A program made the translations under genes and the position numbers. Shown here piece by piece: positions 12,736-20,824 of a stretch of DNA of 22,909 nt; positions within the stretch are counted from its first letter, which is position 1, and the number at the start of each line of letters is the position of its first letter. The stretch spans positions 1-22,909 of the forward strand of contig JAQGKH010000164.1 of assembly GCA_028290225.1 (NCBI GenBank), read 5' to 3'. This stretch comes from Devosia sp. (GTDB lineage: Bacteria > Pseudomonadota > Alphaproteobacteria > Rhizobiales > Devosiaceae). A model generated the notes under the pieces. The model was not told the DNA's origin, did no database searches, and saw only the letters and a list, made by a program, of their open reading frames with translations.

Positions 12736-13875
12736 ATGAACGCCCTTGCCCCTTATAAACGCCTGACCATCAAGATCGGCTCGGCCTTGCTGGTTGACCG
12801 CTCTGGCTTGCGCTCGGCATGGCTGGCGGACCTGGCGGCTGATATTGCCGAGCTTCAGGCCAAGGGCGCGGAAATCGTCATCGTGTCCTCGGGCGCCATT
12901 GCCCTGGGCCGGGGCTTGCTCGGCCTGCAGGCACCGGTTCTGACGCTGGAGCAGTCGCAAGCGGCTGCGAGCGCCGGCCAGATCGCCCTGTCGCAAGCCT
13001 GGGCCGAGGCGCTGGGGCGCCATGGCATTGTCACCGGGCAGATCCTGATCACCCCCAACATCACCGAAGAGCGGCGCTACTACCTCAATGCCCGCACCAC
13101 GATTGCGACGCTGCTGAGCCTTGGCGCAGTGCCGATCATCAACGAGAACGACAGCGTCGCCACCGCCGAAATCCGCTATGGCGACAATGACCGGCTGTCG
13201 GCGCGCGTCGCCACCATGATCGAGGCGGAGTGCCTGGTGCTGCTGAGCGATGTGGACGGGCTGTACTCCGCGCCACCGGCCAAGGATCCCGGCGCCACCC
13301 ATTTGCCGGTGGTGCCCAGCATTACGCCTGCCATCGAAGCCATGGCCGGTGGCGCGGCAAGCCACCTGTCGCGTGGCGGCATGACCACCAAGGTCGAGGC
13401 GGGCAAGATCGCAACGCTGGCCGGCACCGCCATGATCATCGCCAAGGGCACCGAGCCGCACCCCTTGCGGGCGCTGGCCGAGGGCGGGCGCCATACGCTG
13501 TTCCAGCCGGTGCAGAGCCGGGCCCAGGCGCGCAAGCGCTGGATCATGGGCACGCTCCAGGTTGCCGGCACGCTGCAGGTCGATGCGGGCGCCGCTCGGG
13601 CGCTGCGCACCGGCAAATCGCTGCTGCCTATCGGCGTCATCCAGGTGTTCGGCGCTTTTGAGCGCGGCGATGCCATTGCGGTGACCGGTCCGGATGGCGC
13701 CGAGATCGCCCGGGGCCTGGTGGGGCTCGACAGCGACGAAGCGCGCCTTGTCATGGGCAAGCGCAGCGATACCGTCGTGGAATTGCTGGGTGCGGGCAAC
13801 CGCGCCGAGCTGGTGCATAGGGACAATCTGGTGCTGGTGGGCGCCAAGGAGGAGGCCGACCATGAGCTTAGCTGA
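12736..13875 (+). CDS. proB: Glutamate 5-kinase
   Basis: Catalyses ATP-dependent phosphorylation of glutamate, the first committed and usually proline-inhibited step of proline synthesis. The 379 aa comprise an amino-acid kinase domain (to about residue 255) with IKIGSALLVD, the IVSSGAIALG block, a conserved INENDSVAT segment and LLSDVDGLY, followed by a C-terminal PUA domain beginning near RKRWIMGTL. The ATG lies nine bases after AGGAGGG. The stop overlaps the start of proA by 14 bases, so the two enzymes, which hand over unstable glutamyl phosphate, are translated together. Confidence 0.97.
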   Translation: MNALAPYKRLTIKIGSALLVDRSGLRSAWLADLAADIAELQAKGAEIVIVSSGAIALGRGLLGLQAPVLTLEQSQAAASAGQIALSQAWAEALGRHGIVTGQILITPNITEERRYYLNARTTIATLLSLGAVPIINENDSVATAEIRYGDNDRLSARVATMIEAECLVLLSDVDGLYSAPPAKDPGATHLPVVPSITPAIEAMAGGAASHLSRGGMTTKVEAGKIATLAGTAMIIAKGTEPHPLRALAEGGRHTLFQPVQSRAQARKRWIMGTLQVAGTLQVDAGAARALRTGKSLLPIGVIQVFGAFERGDAIAVTGPDGAEIARGLVGLDSDEARLVMGKRSDTVVELLGAGNRAELVHRDNLVLVGAKEEADHELS

Positions 13876-15142
13876 AGTGCAAAGCGATACTGCCGCGGTG
13901 ATGGCCGGCCTCGGCCAAAAGGCCCGCGCCGCCGCCCGGGTGCTGGCCAGCGCCACGCCCGAGCAAAAGCGCACGGCGCTCCTGACCGCGGCCGGCGCCA
14001 TCAACGCGCACCGCGCCAAGATCCTCAAGGCCAATGCGCGCGACATGGAGGCCGCCCGGACCAAGGGCATCTCCAAGGCCTTTCTCGACCGGCTGCTGCT
14101 GACCGACCAGCGGATCGATGCCATGATCGAGGCCGTGCGCGTCATTGCCGAGCTGCCTGACCCCGTAGGCACCACCATTGCCGAATGGGATCGCCCCAAT
14201 GGGCTTCATATCCAGCGCGTGCGCACGCCGCTTGGCGTCATCGGCGTGATCTTTGAATCGCGCCCCAATGTCACCGCCGATGCCGGGGCGCTCTGCCTCA
14301 AATCGGGCAATGCGGTGATCCTGCGCGGCGGCTCGGACAGTTTTTATTCCTCGCAGGCCATCGTGGACTGCCTGCTCGATGGCCTTCATCTCGCCGGCCT
14401 GCCGGTGGATGCCATCCAGCTGGTGCCCACCACCGACCGCGCCGCCGTGGGCGAGATGCTGGCCGGGCTCGATGGCAATATCGATGTGATCGTGCCCCGG
14501 GGCGGCAAGACCCTGGTGGCGCGGGTGCAGGCGGAAGCGCGGGTGCCGGTGTTTGCCCATCTCGAGGGCCTCGTGCATGTGTATATCGACCGTTCGGCCG
14601 ATCTGGCCAAGGCTGTCGCCGTTACCCTCAATGCCAAGATGCGCCGCACCGGCATATGCGGGGCGGCCGAAACGCTGCTGATCCACCGCGACGTGGTCGA
14701 CACGCATCTGCGCCCGATCATCGCGGCGCTGGCTGAAGCGGGCTGCGAAATTCGTGGCGACGAGACAGTCCTTTCGATGATCCCCCAGGCCAGCCCCGCC
14801 AGCGAAACCGATTGGCGCACCGAATACGAGGATGCGATCATCTCGGTTAAGGTCGTCGACAGCGTCGAGGCGGCCATCGCCCATATCGAGCACTATTCCA
14901 GCCACCACACCGAAGCTGTTATCGCCGAGGACCCGGCGGCGGTGGAGCTGTTCTTCAACAGCATCGACTCCGCCATCCTCATGCACAACGCCTCGACCCA
15001 GTTCGCCGATGGCGGCGAGTTCGGCTTTGGCGGCGAGATCGGCATCGCTACCGGCAAGATGCATGCGCGCGGCCCCGTGGGCGTCGAACAGTTGACGAGC
15101 TTCCAATACCGCGTGCGCGGCAATGGCCAGATCAGGCCGTGA
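13862..15142 (+). CDS. proA: Gamma-glutamyl phosphate reductase
   Basis: NADPH-dependent reductase of 426 aa that converts gamma-glutamyl phosphate to glutamate semialdehyde, the second step of proline synthesis. It shows the ALDH-superfamily layout: RTPLGVIGVIFESRPNVT in the cofactor-binding domain, then the catalytic cysteine Cys266 in RRTGICGAAETLL, and the C-terminal FADGGEFGFGGEIGIAT. The ATG at 13862 is chosen because GGAGGAGG precedes it closely and the family start follows (SLAEVQSDTAAVMAGLG); the open frame extends upstream only inside proB. Confidence 0.97.
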   Translation: MSLAEVQSDTAAVMAGLGQKARAAARVLASATPEQKRTALLTAAGAINAHRAKILKANARDMEAARTKGISKAFLDRLLLTDQRIDAMIEAVRVIAELPDPVGTTIAEWDRPNGLHIQRVRTPLGVIGVIFESRPNVTADAGALCLKSGNAVILRGGSDSFYSSQAIVDCLLDGLHLAGLPVDAIQLVPTTDRAAVGEMLAGLDGNIDVIVPRGGKTLVARVQAEARVPVFAHLEGLVHVYIDRSADLAKAVAVTLNAKMRRTGICGAAETLLIHRDVVDTHLRPIIAALAEAGCEIRGDETVLSMIPQASPASETDWRTEYEDAIISVKVVDSVEAAIAHIEHYSSHHTEAVIAEDPAAVELFFNSIDSAILMHNASTQFADGGEFGFGGEIGIATGKMHARGPVGVEQLTSFQYRVRGNGQIRP

Positions 15143-15163
15143 ACAGATCAGGGGGCCTGGTGT

Positions 15164-15273
15164 TCCCCTCCCCCTTGAGGGGAGGGGTTAGGGGTGGCGG
15201 TTCGGGCGGCTATGCCTGTCTTTGCGGAACCGACGGAACCCCCACCCTGGCCCCCCCCTCAAGGGGGAGGGGA
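15164..15273. repeat. Long imperfect inverted repeat between proA and nadD
   Basis: The left arm (15164-15197) starts TCCCCTCCCCCTTGAGGGG and ends in GGGGTGG; the right arm (15242-15273) is its near-perfect reverse complement, starting CCACCC and ending CAAGGGGGAGGGGA. Each arm also contains its own small hairpin (CCCCTTGAGGGG type). The arms are separated by about 44 bases. Such C-run/G-run elements are common dispersed intergenic repeats in Rhizobiales. Read through, the right arm yields the junk peptide HPGPPLKGEG, which argues that nadD starts after it. Confidence 0.6.
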
Positions 15274-15299
15274 CGCATGCCGACACTTCTGGGCCAGAA

Positions 15300-15938
15300 T
15301 TGACCCTGCGCCCGCCACTCAGCATTCCTGGCATCACCGAGATTCCGCCGTCCGCCCGGGGCATGCGGATCGGCCTGTTTGGTGGCAGTTTCAATCCGGT
15401 TCATGCGGGCCACCGCCTCGTCGCCGACCAGATGCTCACCCGCCTCCGGCTTGATGTGCTCTGGGTGCTGGTCACGCCCGGCAACCCTCTCAAGAGCCAT
15501 GCCGAGCTGGCCCCACTGCCCGAGCGGGTGGAAGCGGCGCGCCAAATTCTCGCCCATCCGCGCATCCGCGTCACCGGGTTCGAGACCGCGCTCGGCTTTG
15601 CGTATTCCTGGCAGACCGTGCGCTTTCTAGCTCGAACCCTGCCGGATCGGCATTTTGTCTGGATCATGGGCGCCGACAATCTGGCGCAATTTCACCGGTG
15701 GGAGCGCTGGACCGAAATCGCTGCGACCATGCCGATTGCGGTTTATGTACGCCCCGGTGCCCAGCGCCTGGCTCCGACCTCGCGCGCCGCGATGGCGCTG
15801 GAGCGGTTCCGGATCGATGAACGGGCCGCGGGCACGCTGGCCCTTCGCCGGGCGCCCGCCTGGGTTTACCTGCACGGCAAGCAATCCCCGCTGTCGTCCT
15901 CGCTGCTGCGGGCGCATCGTCACGAATCGGCAAAATAA
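15300..15938 (+). CDS. nadD: Nicotinate-nucleotide adenylyltransferase
   Basis: Adenylates nicotinate mononucleotide to deamido-NAD in NAD synthesis. The nucleotidyltransferase signature is at the first ATG: MRIGLFGGSFNPVHAGH, with GSFNPxHxGH as the catalytic motif; further on are VLVTPGNPLK and the C-terminal SPLSSSLLR (ISSTxIR-like) block. The start is uncertain. ATG at 15363 gives 191 aa; TTG at 15300 gives 212 aa and adds a Pro-rich extension ending IPPSARG, which I recall for other Rhizobiales NadD proteins and prefer. Neither has a strong ribosome binding site. An earlier TTG at 15222 falls inside the inverted repeat and is rejected. Confidence 0.93.
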   Translation: MTLRPPLSIPGITEIPPSARGMRIGLFGGSFNPVHAGHRLVADQMLTRLRLDVLWVLVTPGNPLKSHAELAPLPERVEAARQILAHPRIRVTGFETALGFAYSWQTVRFLARTLPDRHFVWIMGADNLAQFHRWERWTEIAATMPIAVYVRPGAQRLAPTSRAAMALERFRIDERAAGTLALRRAPAWVYLHGKQSPLSSSLLRAHRHESAK

Positions 15939-15948
15939 CTGCGCTACC

Positions 15949-15977
15949 TTGCACCCGAGCCCGCAAGAGCGCATATT
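15949..15977 (+). promoter_or_regulatory. Weak candidate promoter for rsfS
   Basis: TTGCAC (15949-15954) is followed after 17 bases by CATATT (15972-15977) in the 180-base gap between nadD and rsfS. Four of six positions match the -10 consensus. The gap is long enough for an independent transcript, but cotranscription with nadD is equally possible. Confidence 0.25.
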
Positions 15978-16119
15978 ACCCCAGTGTGATGTTAATCACC
16001 GGAAACAGGAACGATTGCTTGCCGTTTGCAAAGACGCGTGCACATTCCGATCAACAACCAAGGATGCTGACCCAACGCATGACCCATGCCCTGCGAGCAT
16101 GGGCGGAAGGCCATTGCTG

Positions 16120-16515
16120 ATGGCCACACTGCCCAACCCGTCTTTTTCTTCGTCCGATACCACGCCGCCAACCGCGCCAACGCGCCCGTTGATCGAGGTG
16201 GTGCTGGATTGCCTTGACGATGCCAAGGCGGAGGAAACCATTGCCGTCGATATCACCGGCAAGTCATCCCTGGCCGATCACATGGTGGTCACCTCGGGCC
16301 GTTCGCAGCGCCATGTGGGCGCCGTGGCCGACCAGTTGGTCACCGCGCTGCGCGATGCCGGCTATGGCAAGCCGCGCATCGAAGGCCTCCCCCATTGCGA
16401 TTGGGTGCTGGTGGATGCGGGGGATGTGATCGTCCACATTTTCCGCCCCGAAGTGCGCGAGTTCTACAACATCGAAAAGATGTGGCAGGCCGATTTCGCG
16501 GCCGACGCCCACTAA
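16120..16515 (+). CDS. rsfS: Ribosomal silencing factor RsfS
   Basis: RsfS (Iojap/YbeB family) binds ribosomal protein L14 (uL14) on the 50S subunit and blocks subunit joining, lowering translation in starvation. The core runs from PLIEVVLDCLDDAKAEETI through ITGKSSLADHMVVTSG, GLPHCDWVLVDAGDVIVHIF and RPEVREFYNIEKMW, all typical. The ATG at 16120, after GGAAGG, gives 131 aa with a Ser/Thr/Pro-rich leader of about 22 residues before the domain; an in-frame ATG at 16099 is a plausible alternative. The open frame extends much further upstream through nadD but carries no family sequence there. A hairpin shared with the convergent exporter gene follows. Confidence 0.94.
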   Translation: MATLPNPSFSSSDTTPPTAPTRPLIEVVLDCLDDAKAEETIAVDITGKSSLADHMVVTSGRSQRHVGAVADQLVTALRDAGYGKPRIEGLPHCDWVLVDAGDVIVHIFRPEVREFYNIEKMWQADFAADAH

Positions 16516-16532
16516 GCCAGCCTTGCACTGCT

Positions 16533-16555
16533 GGCCCGGCTCGGTGTGCCGGGCC
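16533..16555. terminator. Hairpin between convergent rsfS and LysE-type gene
   Basis: GGCCCGGC (16533-16540) pairs perfectly with GCCGGGCC (16548-16555) around a seven-base loop. It lies between the rsfS stop and the stop of the minus-strand exporter gene, so it can end transcripts from both sides. Only three T residues follow on the plus strand. Confidence 0.6.
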
Positions 16556-16559
16556 GGGT

Positions 16560-17156
16560 TTAGCGCAGCATCGGCCAAAGGCTGAGCACCAGCAGGGCTG
16601 CCATGGTCCAGTTGAACATGCGCAGCCTGGCGGGCACGGCCAGCCAATTGCGCAACACCGTGCCCAATCCGGCCCAGCTCGACACGCAGGGCAGGTTTAC
16701 CACGCCGAACGCTGCGGCCACGATCAGCATGGTCAGGCTGTAATGATCCGGATCGGGATAGGCCGACATGGCCGATACCGCCATCACCCAGGCCTTGGGA
16801 TTGACCCATTGAAAGGCGGCGGCGGCCCAGAAACCCATGGGACGGGCGCTGCCATCGCCCTTGGCTTCCAGGGGGCCGCTGCGCGCAATGCCGTAGGCCA
16901 GGTAAAGCAGGTACACGCCACCCGCGATCTTGATGGCGCCAAACGCCCAGGGCAGGGCCGCGAGCACCGCCCCCAGACCCGCGCCGACCCCCAGCAGCAG
17001 CGCCACGAAGCCCGCGCCGATGCCCAGCATATGGGGCACTGTGCGCCGGAAGCCGAAGTTGACGCCCGATGAGAGCAGCATCAGATTGTTGGGCCCGGGC
17101 GTGATCGAGGTCACAAAGGCGAAGGCCAGCAGGGTCAAGAACACTTCAATGGACAC
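16560..17156 (-). CDS. LysE family exporter (RhtB-like)
   Basis: Inner-membrane amino-acid or metabolite exporter of the LysE/RhtB superfamily, 198 aa with about six hydrophobic segments. The family signature is clear near the N-terminus: TSITPGPNNLMLLSSG at about residues 16-31, followed by GFRRTVPHMLGIGAG; a second conserved stretch is FQWVNPKAWVMAV in the middle. The GTG at 17156 is preferred because GGAGG lies seven bases before it; an ATG at 17180 would add eight residues and overlap that ribosome binding site. It lies on the opposite strand between rsfS and rlmH, genes often adjacent in related genomes, so it looks like an insertion into the cluster. The substrate is unknown. Confidence 0.9.
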   Translation of the reverse strand: MSIEVFLTLLAFAFVTSITPGPNNLMLLSSGVNFGFRRTVPHMLGIGAGFVALLLGVGAGLGAVLAALPWAFGAIKIAGGVYLLYLAYGIARSGPLEAKGDGSARPMGFWAAAAFQWVNPKAWVMAVSAMSAYPDPDHYSLTMLIVAAAFGVVNLPCVSSWAGLGTVLRNWLAVPARLRMFNWTMAALLVLSLWPMLR

Positions 17157-17225
17157 GCTTATGCCTCCGCTCGCTCGCATCCCCGCCCCCCTATTCCCCC
17201 CACGCCGGCTTGTCGAGTTCTTCCC

Positions 17226-17708
17226 ATGCGCGTGAGCATCGGCGCCGTCGGGCGGATGAAGGCGGGCCCCGAACGCGAAATGGTCAGTCGTTACTTGGAC
17301 CGGGCGGTGGGGAGCGGCAAGCCCCTGGCGCTGACCGGGTTCGAGGTGATCGAGCTACCCGAATCGCGCGCTTCGGCGGCCGCCGGGCGCAAGGCGGAAG
17401 AAGCCAGGGCCCTGCGCGCCGCCTTGCCCCCCGGGATCGTGGTGGCGCTGGACGAACGGGGCAAATCCATCGGTTCGGAAGCTTTTGCCGCCCAGATCGG
17501 GCGCTGGCGCGATGAAGGGCGGCCGGCTCTGAGCTTTGTCGTGGGTGGCGCCGACGGGCTGGACCCCGATTTCGTTAAGGGGGCCGATCTCGTGCTGAGC
17601 TTTTCGCCGCTGACCTGGCCCCATCAACTCGTCCGGATCATGCTGGCCGAACAATTATATCGCGTCACCACGATTCTTTCGGGCCACCCCTATCACCGTG
17701 GCGACTGA
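17226..17708 (+). CDS. rlmH: 23S rRNA (pseudouridine1915-N3)-methyltransferase RlmH
   Basis: SPOUT-class methyltransferase that methylates pseudouridine 1915 in helix 69 of 23S rRNA on assembled ribosomes, using S-adenosylmethionine. Its 160 aa are the normal length. Diagnostic parts are the start MRVSIGAVGRMKAGPEREM, the loop LSFVVGGADGL and the C-terminal knot WPHQLVRIMLAEQLYR with SGHPYHRGD. The ATG begins 69 bases from the divergent LysE-type start, so the two share a promoter region; no strong ribosome binding site is visible. Confidence 0.97.
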   Translation: MRVSIGAVGRMKAGPEREMVSRYLDRAVGSGKPLALTGFEVIELPESRASAAAGRKAEEARALRAALPPGIVVALDERGKSIGSEAFAAQIGRWRDEGRPALSFVVGGADGLDPDFVKGADLVLSFSPLTWPHQLVRIMLAEQLYRVTTILSGHPYHRGD

Positions 17709-17725
17709 GGCGCCGTCCCGGCGCC
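17709..17725 (+). terminator. Small hairpin after rlmH
   Basis: GGCGCC (17709-17714) and GGCGCC (17720-17725) pair around a five-base loop immediately after the rlmH stop and are followed by AAATCC rather than a T-run. A weak terminator or processing site. Confidence 0.35.
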
Positions 17726-17731
17726 AAATCC

Positions 17732-17745
17732 TTAAGCAGAGTTAA
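17732..17745. promoter_or_regulatory. CtrA-like box, one base off consensus spacing
   Basis: TTAA (17732-17735) and TTAA (17742-17745, continuing as TTAACC) are separated by six bases; the CtrA consensus has seven. It lies about 75 bases upstream of the EnvC-like cell-envelope gene, a plausible cell-cycle-controlled target. Weak because of the spacing. Confidence 0.2.
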
Positions 17746-17819
17746 CCCTCACTTTTGGCGGGGCTTGCTATGGTGCCCCCAAGTGATTCGCCCGGCGGGC
17801 AGCGAGGCTAGGAGAGGCG

Positions 17820-19280
17820 ATGTCGGTACGATCCGGCGCGAGATGGGGTGTGGTGCTGGCGAGCTTTGCCCTGGTGCTGGCGCCCGCCTCGACCCTGCTC
17901 GCCCAAACCGCAGCGCCGCCGGCCGAACTGGCGCCCCCCCTTGCGGCTCCGGCTGAAGCGCCACCGGCCGAGCCGGCGCCGGCCGCCCCAACCGCACCCG
18001 GTGTGCCTGACCCGACCGTCGCGCCGCCCCCGCTCGGCGCCGATCCGGCAGCGATGCCGCCGCCCGAAGCCCCACCCGCTCCCGCACCCGATCCGGCGAC
18101 CACCCAGGCCGAACTCGCCAAGCTCGAAGCTTCCATCACCATGAGCAAGGAGCGCGCCGATGAGCTGCGCGCCGAAATCGCTGCCATGCAGGGGGACCGC
18201 ACCCAGCAGAACGCGGCGCTGATCGCTGCCGCCCAGCGCGTCAAGCTGGCCGAAATCGAGATCACCGACATCGAGGATCGCCTGTCGGGCTTGATCGTGC
18301 AGGAACTGGAAGTGCGCGGCCGGCTCGACGGGGCTGATGCCGAGATCGCCAATGTGCTGGCGGCGCTGGAGCGCATCTCGCTCAATCCGCCGCCGGCGCT
18401 GATCGTTGATCCGGCCGATGCGCTGGGCTCGGCACGCTCGGCCATCCTGATTGCTGCCATCGTGCCTCAATTGCGGGCCAAGGCCGATGCCGTTACCGCC
18501 GATCTGCAGCATTTGTCGCAAATCAAGGCGGCAGCACAGGCCGAAGAAGCAACCCTGCGCGCCAATTATGCAGTGCTGGAAGAAGAGCAGCTGCGGATCG
18601 CCACCCTGATTGCGGCGCGCAGCCAAGGCATTGCCGCGGTGTCAGCTGATCTGGAAGCCGAGGAGCAGGAAGCCATGGCGCTGGCGACGCGCGCCACCAC
18701 ACTGCGCGAGCTGATCGATCAACTAACCGCCCGGATCGAGGCGGGACCAACCCCGCTGGTGCCCGCCGAGGGCGAAGCGGTGCCGCTGACGCCTGAAGCG
18801 ATCCGAACGGCGCTGGCCAATACGGCCCGCACGGAGCCGGCGGTGCCCTTTGCCAGCGCCAAGGGCTTCCTCACCTTGCCCGCCAATGGGGTCAAGGTAG
18901 TGGAGTTCGGCGCCGGCGACGGCTTTGGCGGGATTTCCCAGGGCGTGTCGCTCATGACCCGGGCCGAAGCGCAGGTGGTGGCGCCCGCCGATGGCTGGGT
19001 GCTCTATACCGGGCCCTACCTCAATTACGGCCAAATCGTCATCCTCAATAGCGGGGGGAACTACACGGTCCTGCTTGCCGGGCTCGAACAGGTCAGCGTG
19101 GCTATCGGGCAGTTCGTGCTGATGGGCGAGCCGGTGGGGACGATGGGATCACGCACAATTGGCCGTACGGTGACCACGAGCGCTGGCAACGACCAGCCGA
19201 CCCTTTATATTGAATTGCGACAGAACAACGAGCCTCTTGACCCCACCGGCTGGTGGGCAAACCCGACACAAAGTGGATAA
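17820..19280 (+). CDS. EnvC-like murein hydrolase activator (degenerate LytM/M23)
   Basis: Secreted protein of 486 aa, probably an activator of periplasmic amidases that split daughter-cell peptidoglycan. Order: a signal peptide (MSVRSGARWGVVLASF, cleaved after LLAQ near residue 30), an Ala/Pro-rich linker to about residue 95, long alpha-helical coiled coils (TQAELAKLEASITMSKERAD onward), then a C-terminal LytM fold with GGISQGVSLMTRAEAQVVAP and NYGQIVILNSGGNYTVLLAG. Zn ligands of active M23 peptidases are missing: the usual His-Gly after the NYG strand is Ser-Gly-Gly, the YxH site is LAG, and HLHFE is TLYIE. That is the degenerate pattern of EnvC. AGGAGAGG precedes the ATG. ctpA follows seven bases after the stop. 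Confidence 0.88.
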   Translation: MSVRSGARWGVVLASFALVLAPASTLLAQTAAPPAELAPPLAAPAEAPPAEPAPAAPTAPGVPDPTVAPPPLGADPAAMPPPEAPPAPAPDPATTQAELAKLEASITMSKERADELRAEIAAMQGDRTQQNAALIAAAQRVKLAEIEITDIEDRLSGLIVQELEVRGRLDGADAEIANVLAALERISLNPPPALIVDPADALGSARSAILIAAIVPQLRAKADAVTADLQHLSQIKAAAQAEEATLRANYAVLEEEQLRIATLIAARSQGIAAVSADLEAEEQEAMALATRATTLRELIDQLTARIEAGPTPLVPAEGEAVPLTPEAIRTALANTARTEPAVPFASAKGFLTLPANGVKVVEFGAGDGFGGISQGVSLMTRAEAQVVAPADGWVLYTGPYLNYGQIVILNSGGNYTVLLAGLEQVSVAIGQFVLMGEPVGTMGSRTIGRTVTTSAGNDQPTLYIELRQNNEPLDPTGWWANPTQSG

Positions 19281-19287
19281 AACCCCC

Positions 19288-20748
19288 ATGCGCCTTTCGA
19301 CCTATCGCGCCGCTGCCCTGACGCTGGCGTTGTTGCTGCCTGCCGCACCGCTGTTGGCGCAGGACCAGACCGTGCCGGTGCCGCTGCCTGCCGAGGAAAC
19401 GCCCGTTGACCAGCCGCCGGCGGTTCCGGCACCCGATCAGGCCCCTGGCCAGGCGCCGAACCCCGCGCCCGCCCCCAGCGGCGAGGAGCCCGAGCCCACC
19501 CCGGCCGAGCAGGAGGCTGCGCCCCGCGATCCGCTCGAGGTCTATGCCGATCTGAACCTGTTCGGCGAAATCTTTGACCGCATCCGCGCCGAATATGTGG
19601 ATGCTCCCGACGAGCAGGAACTGATCCGCGCCGCCATTCAGGGCATGCTGACCTCGCTCGATCCCCATTCGGGCTACCTGCCTCCCGCCGATTACGACGA
19701 AATGCGCGAAGATACTTCGGGCGAGTTCGGGGGCCTGGGCATCGAAGTGACCATGGAAGAAGAGGTCATCAAGGTGGTTTCGCCCATCGATGACACGCCG
19801 GCCGCCAAGGCCGGGATTCTTGCCAATGATTTTATCGTTCGCATCGATGGCACCGATGTGCAGGGGCTGACGCTGGACGAAGCCGTGGCCAAGATGCGCG
19901 GACCGATCGGTACCTCGACCAAGATCACCGTAGTGCGCGAAGGCATTGAAGAGCCGCTGGAGTTCGAGCTGACCCGGGCGGTGATCGCCATGCGGGCGGT
20001 GCGCTGGTCGTTGGAAGGCGATATCGGCCTGGTGCGCTTGTCGCGGTTCTCCGAGCAGGCTTTCGTGGGCATTGAAAGCGCCATCAAGGAGATCTATGCC
20101 GAGCGCAACGGGGTAGCGCCCAAGGGCATCATCCTTGATTTGCGCAACAATCCCGGGGGCCTGGTCGATCAGTCGGTTTATGTGGCTGACGCCTTCCTCA
20201 AGCAGGGCGCGGTGGTGTTGACGCGGGGCCGTCTGCCCCAGGAAAGCGCGCGCTATGATGCCAAGCCCGATCCGCTGGATGCGCAGATCGCCGATGTGCC
20301 GCTGGTGGTGCTGATCAATGGCGGCTCGGCGTCGGCTTCCGAGATCGTCGCCGGCGCGCTGCAGGATCACAAGCGGGCCACGCTGGTGGGCACGCGCTCG
20401 TTCGGCAAGGGGTCGGTGCAGTCGATCATCTCGCTTGGACCCGATGGCGCCATGCGCCTGACCACGGCGCGCTATTACACGCCCAACAACCGCTCCATCC
20501 AGGCGCTGGGCATCACCCCCGATATCGAAATCCGCCAGGTGGTTCCCGAGGAGTTGCAGGGCCGCGACGAGATCATCGGCGAGGCGGGCCTGGCTGGGCA
20601 CATCACCGTCGAGGGCCAGGAAGAAACCACGGTCGGCTCTTCGGTTTATGTGCCGCCGGAGAAAGCCGACGATGCGCAACTGCAATATGCGTTGCGCCTG
20701 ATCAATGGCGAGGAAACCAATGCGGCGTTCCCGCCGCACGCCGACTAG
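19288..20748 (+). CDS. ctpA: C-terminal processing peptidase (S41 family)
   Basis: Periplasmic serine protease of the CtpA/Prc group that trims C-termini of envelope proteins and, in several bacteria, controls peptidoglycan hydrolases. Layout of the 486 aa: signal peptide (MRLSTYRAAALTLALLLPA, cleavage after LLAQ), a Pro/Glu-rich linker to about residue 85, a helical region (LFGEIFDRIRAEYVD), a PDZ domain (GEFGGLGIEVTMEEE to about residue 225), then the S41 catalytic domain. The Ser349-Lys374 dyad sits in NGGSASASE and SFGKGSVQ, 25 residues apart as in CtpB-type enzymes. The ATG at 19288 is chosen because the signal peptide starts there; upstream open frame lies within the EnvC-like gene. Placed next to an EnvC-like activator, it may help regulate envelope remodelling. 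Confidence 0.95.
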   Translation: MRLSTYRAAALTLALLLPAAPLLAQDQTVPVPLPAEETPVDQPPAVPAPDQAPGQAPNPAPAPSGEEPEPTPAEQEAAPRDPLEVYADLNLFGEIFDRIRAEYVDAPDEQELIRAAIQGMLTSLDPHSGYLPPADYDEMREDTSGEFGGLGIEVTMEEEVIKVVSPIDDTPAAKAGILANDFIVRIDGTDVQGLTLDEAVAKMRGPIGTSTKITVVREGIEEPLEFELTRAVIAMRAVRWSLEGDIGLVRLSRFSEQAFVGIESAIKEIYAERNGVAPKGIILDLRNNPGGLVDQSVYVADAFLKQGAVVLTRGRLPQESARYDAKPDPLDAQIADVPLVVLINGGSASASEIVAGALQDHKRATLVGTRSFGKGSVQSIISLGPDGAMRLTTARYYTPNNRSIQALGITPDIEIRQVVPEELQGRDEIIGEAGLAGHITVEGQEETTVGSSVYVPPEKADDAQLQYALRLINGEETNAAFPPHAD

Positions 20749-20766
20749 GACGTGCTCGTTCGGGCT

Positions 20767-20795
20767 GGTGGCGGGGTTTTCCTGACCCTGCCACC
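20767..20795. repeat. Hairpin between ctpA and the polysaccharide deacetylase gene
   Basis: GGTGGCGGGG (20767-20776) pairs with CCCTGCCACC (20786-20795), ten pairs with one G-U, in the 76-base gap. It may stabilise the ctpA 3' end or attenuate read-through into the downstream gene. Confidence 0.35.
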
Positions 20796-20824
20796 CGCCG
20801 ACCAGCTGCATCGGGACCCCTCCA

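Noticed and set aside
12682..14199. Minus-strand open frame of 505 codons antisense to proB/proA
   Set aside because: Low-complexity composition, no start signals, and overlaps two unambiguous biosynthetic genes.
15222..15299. Upstream extension of nadD from TTG 15222
   Set aside because: The codons read through a dispersed inverted repeat and yield the common junk peptide HPGPPLKGEG.
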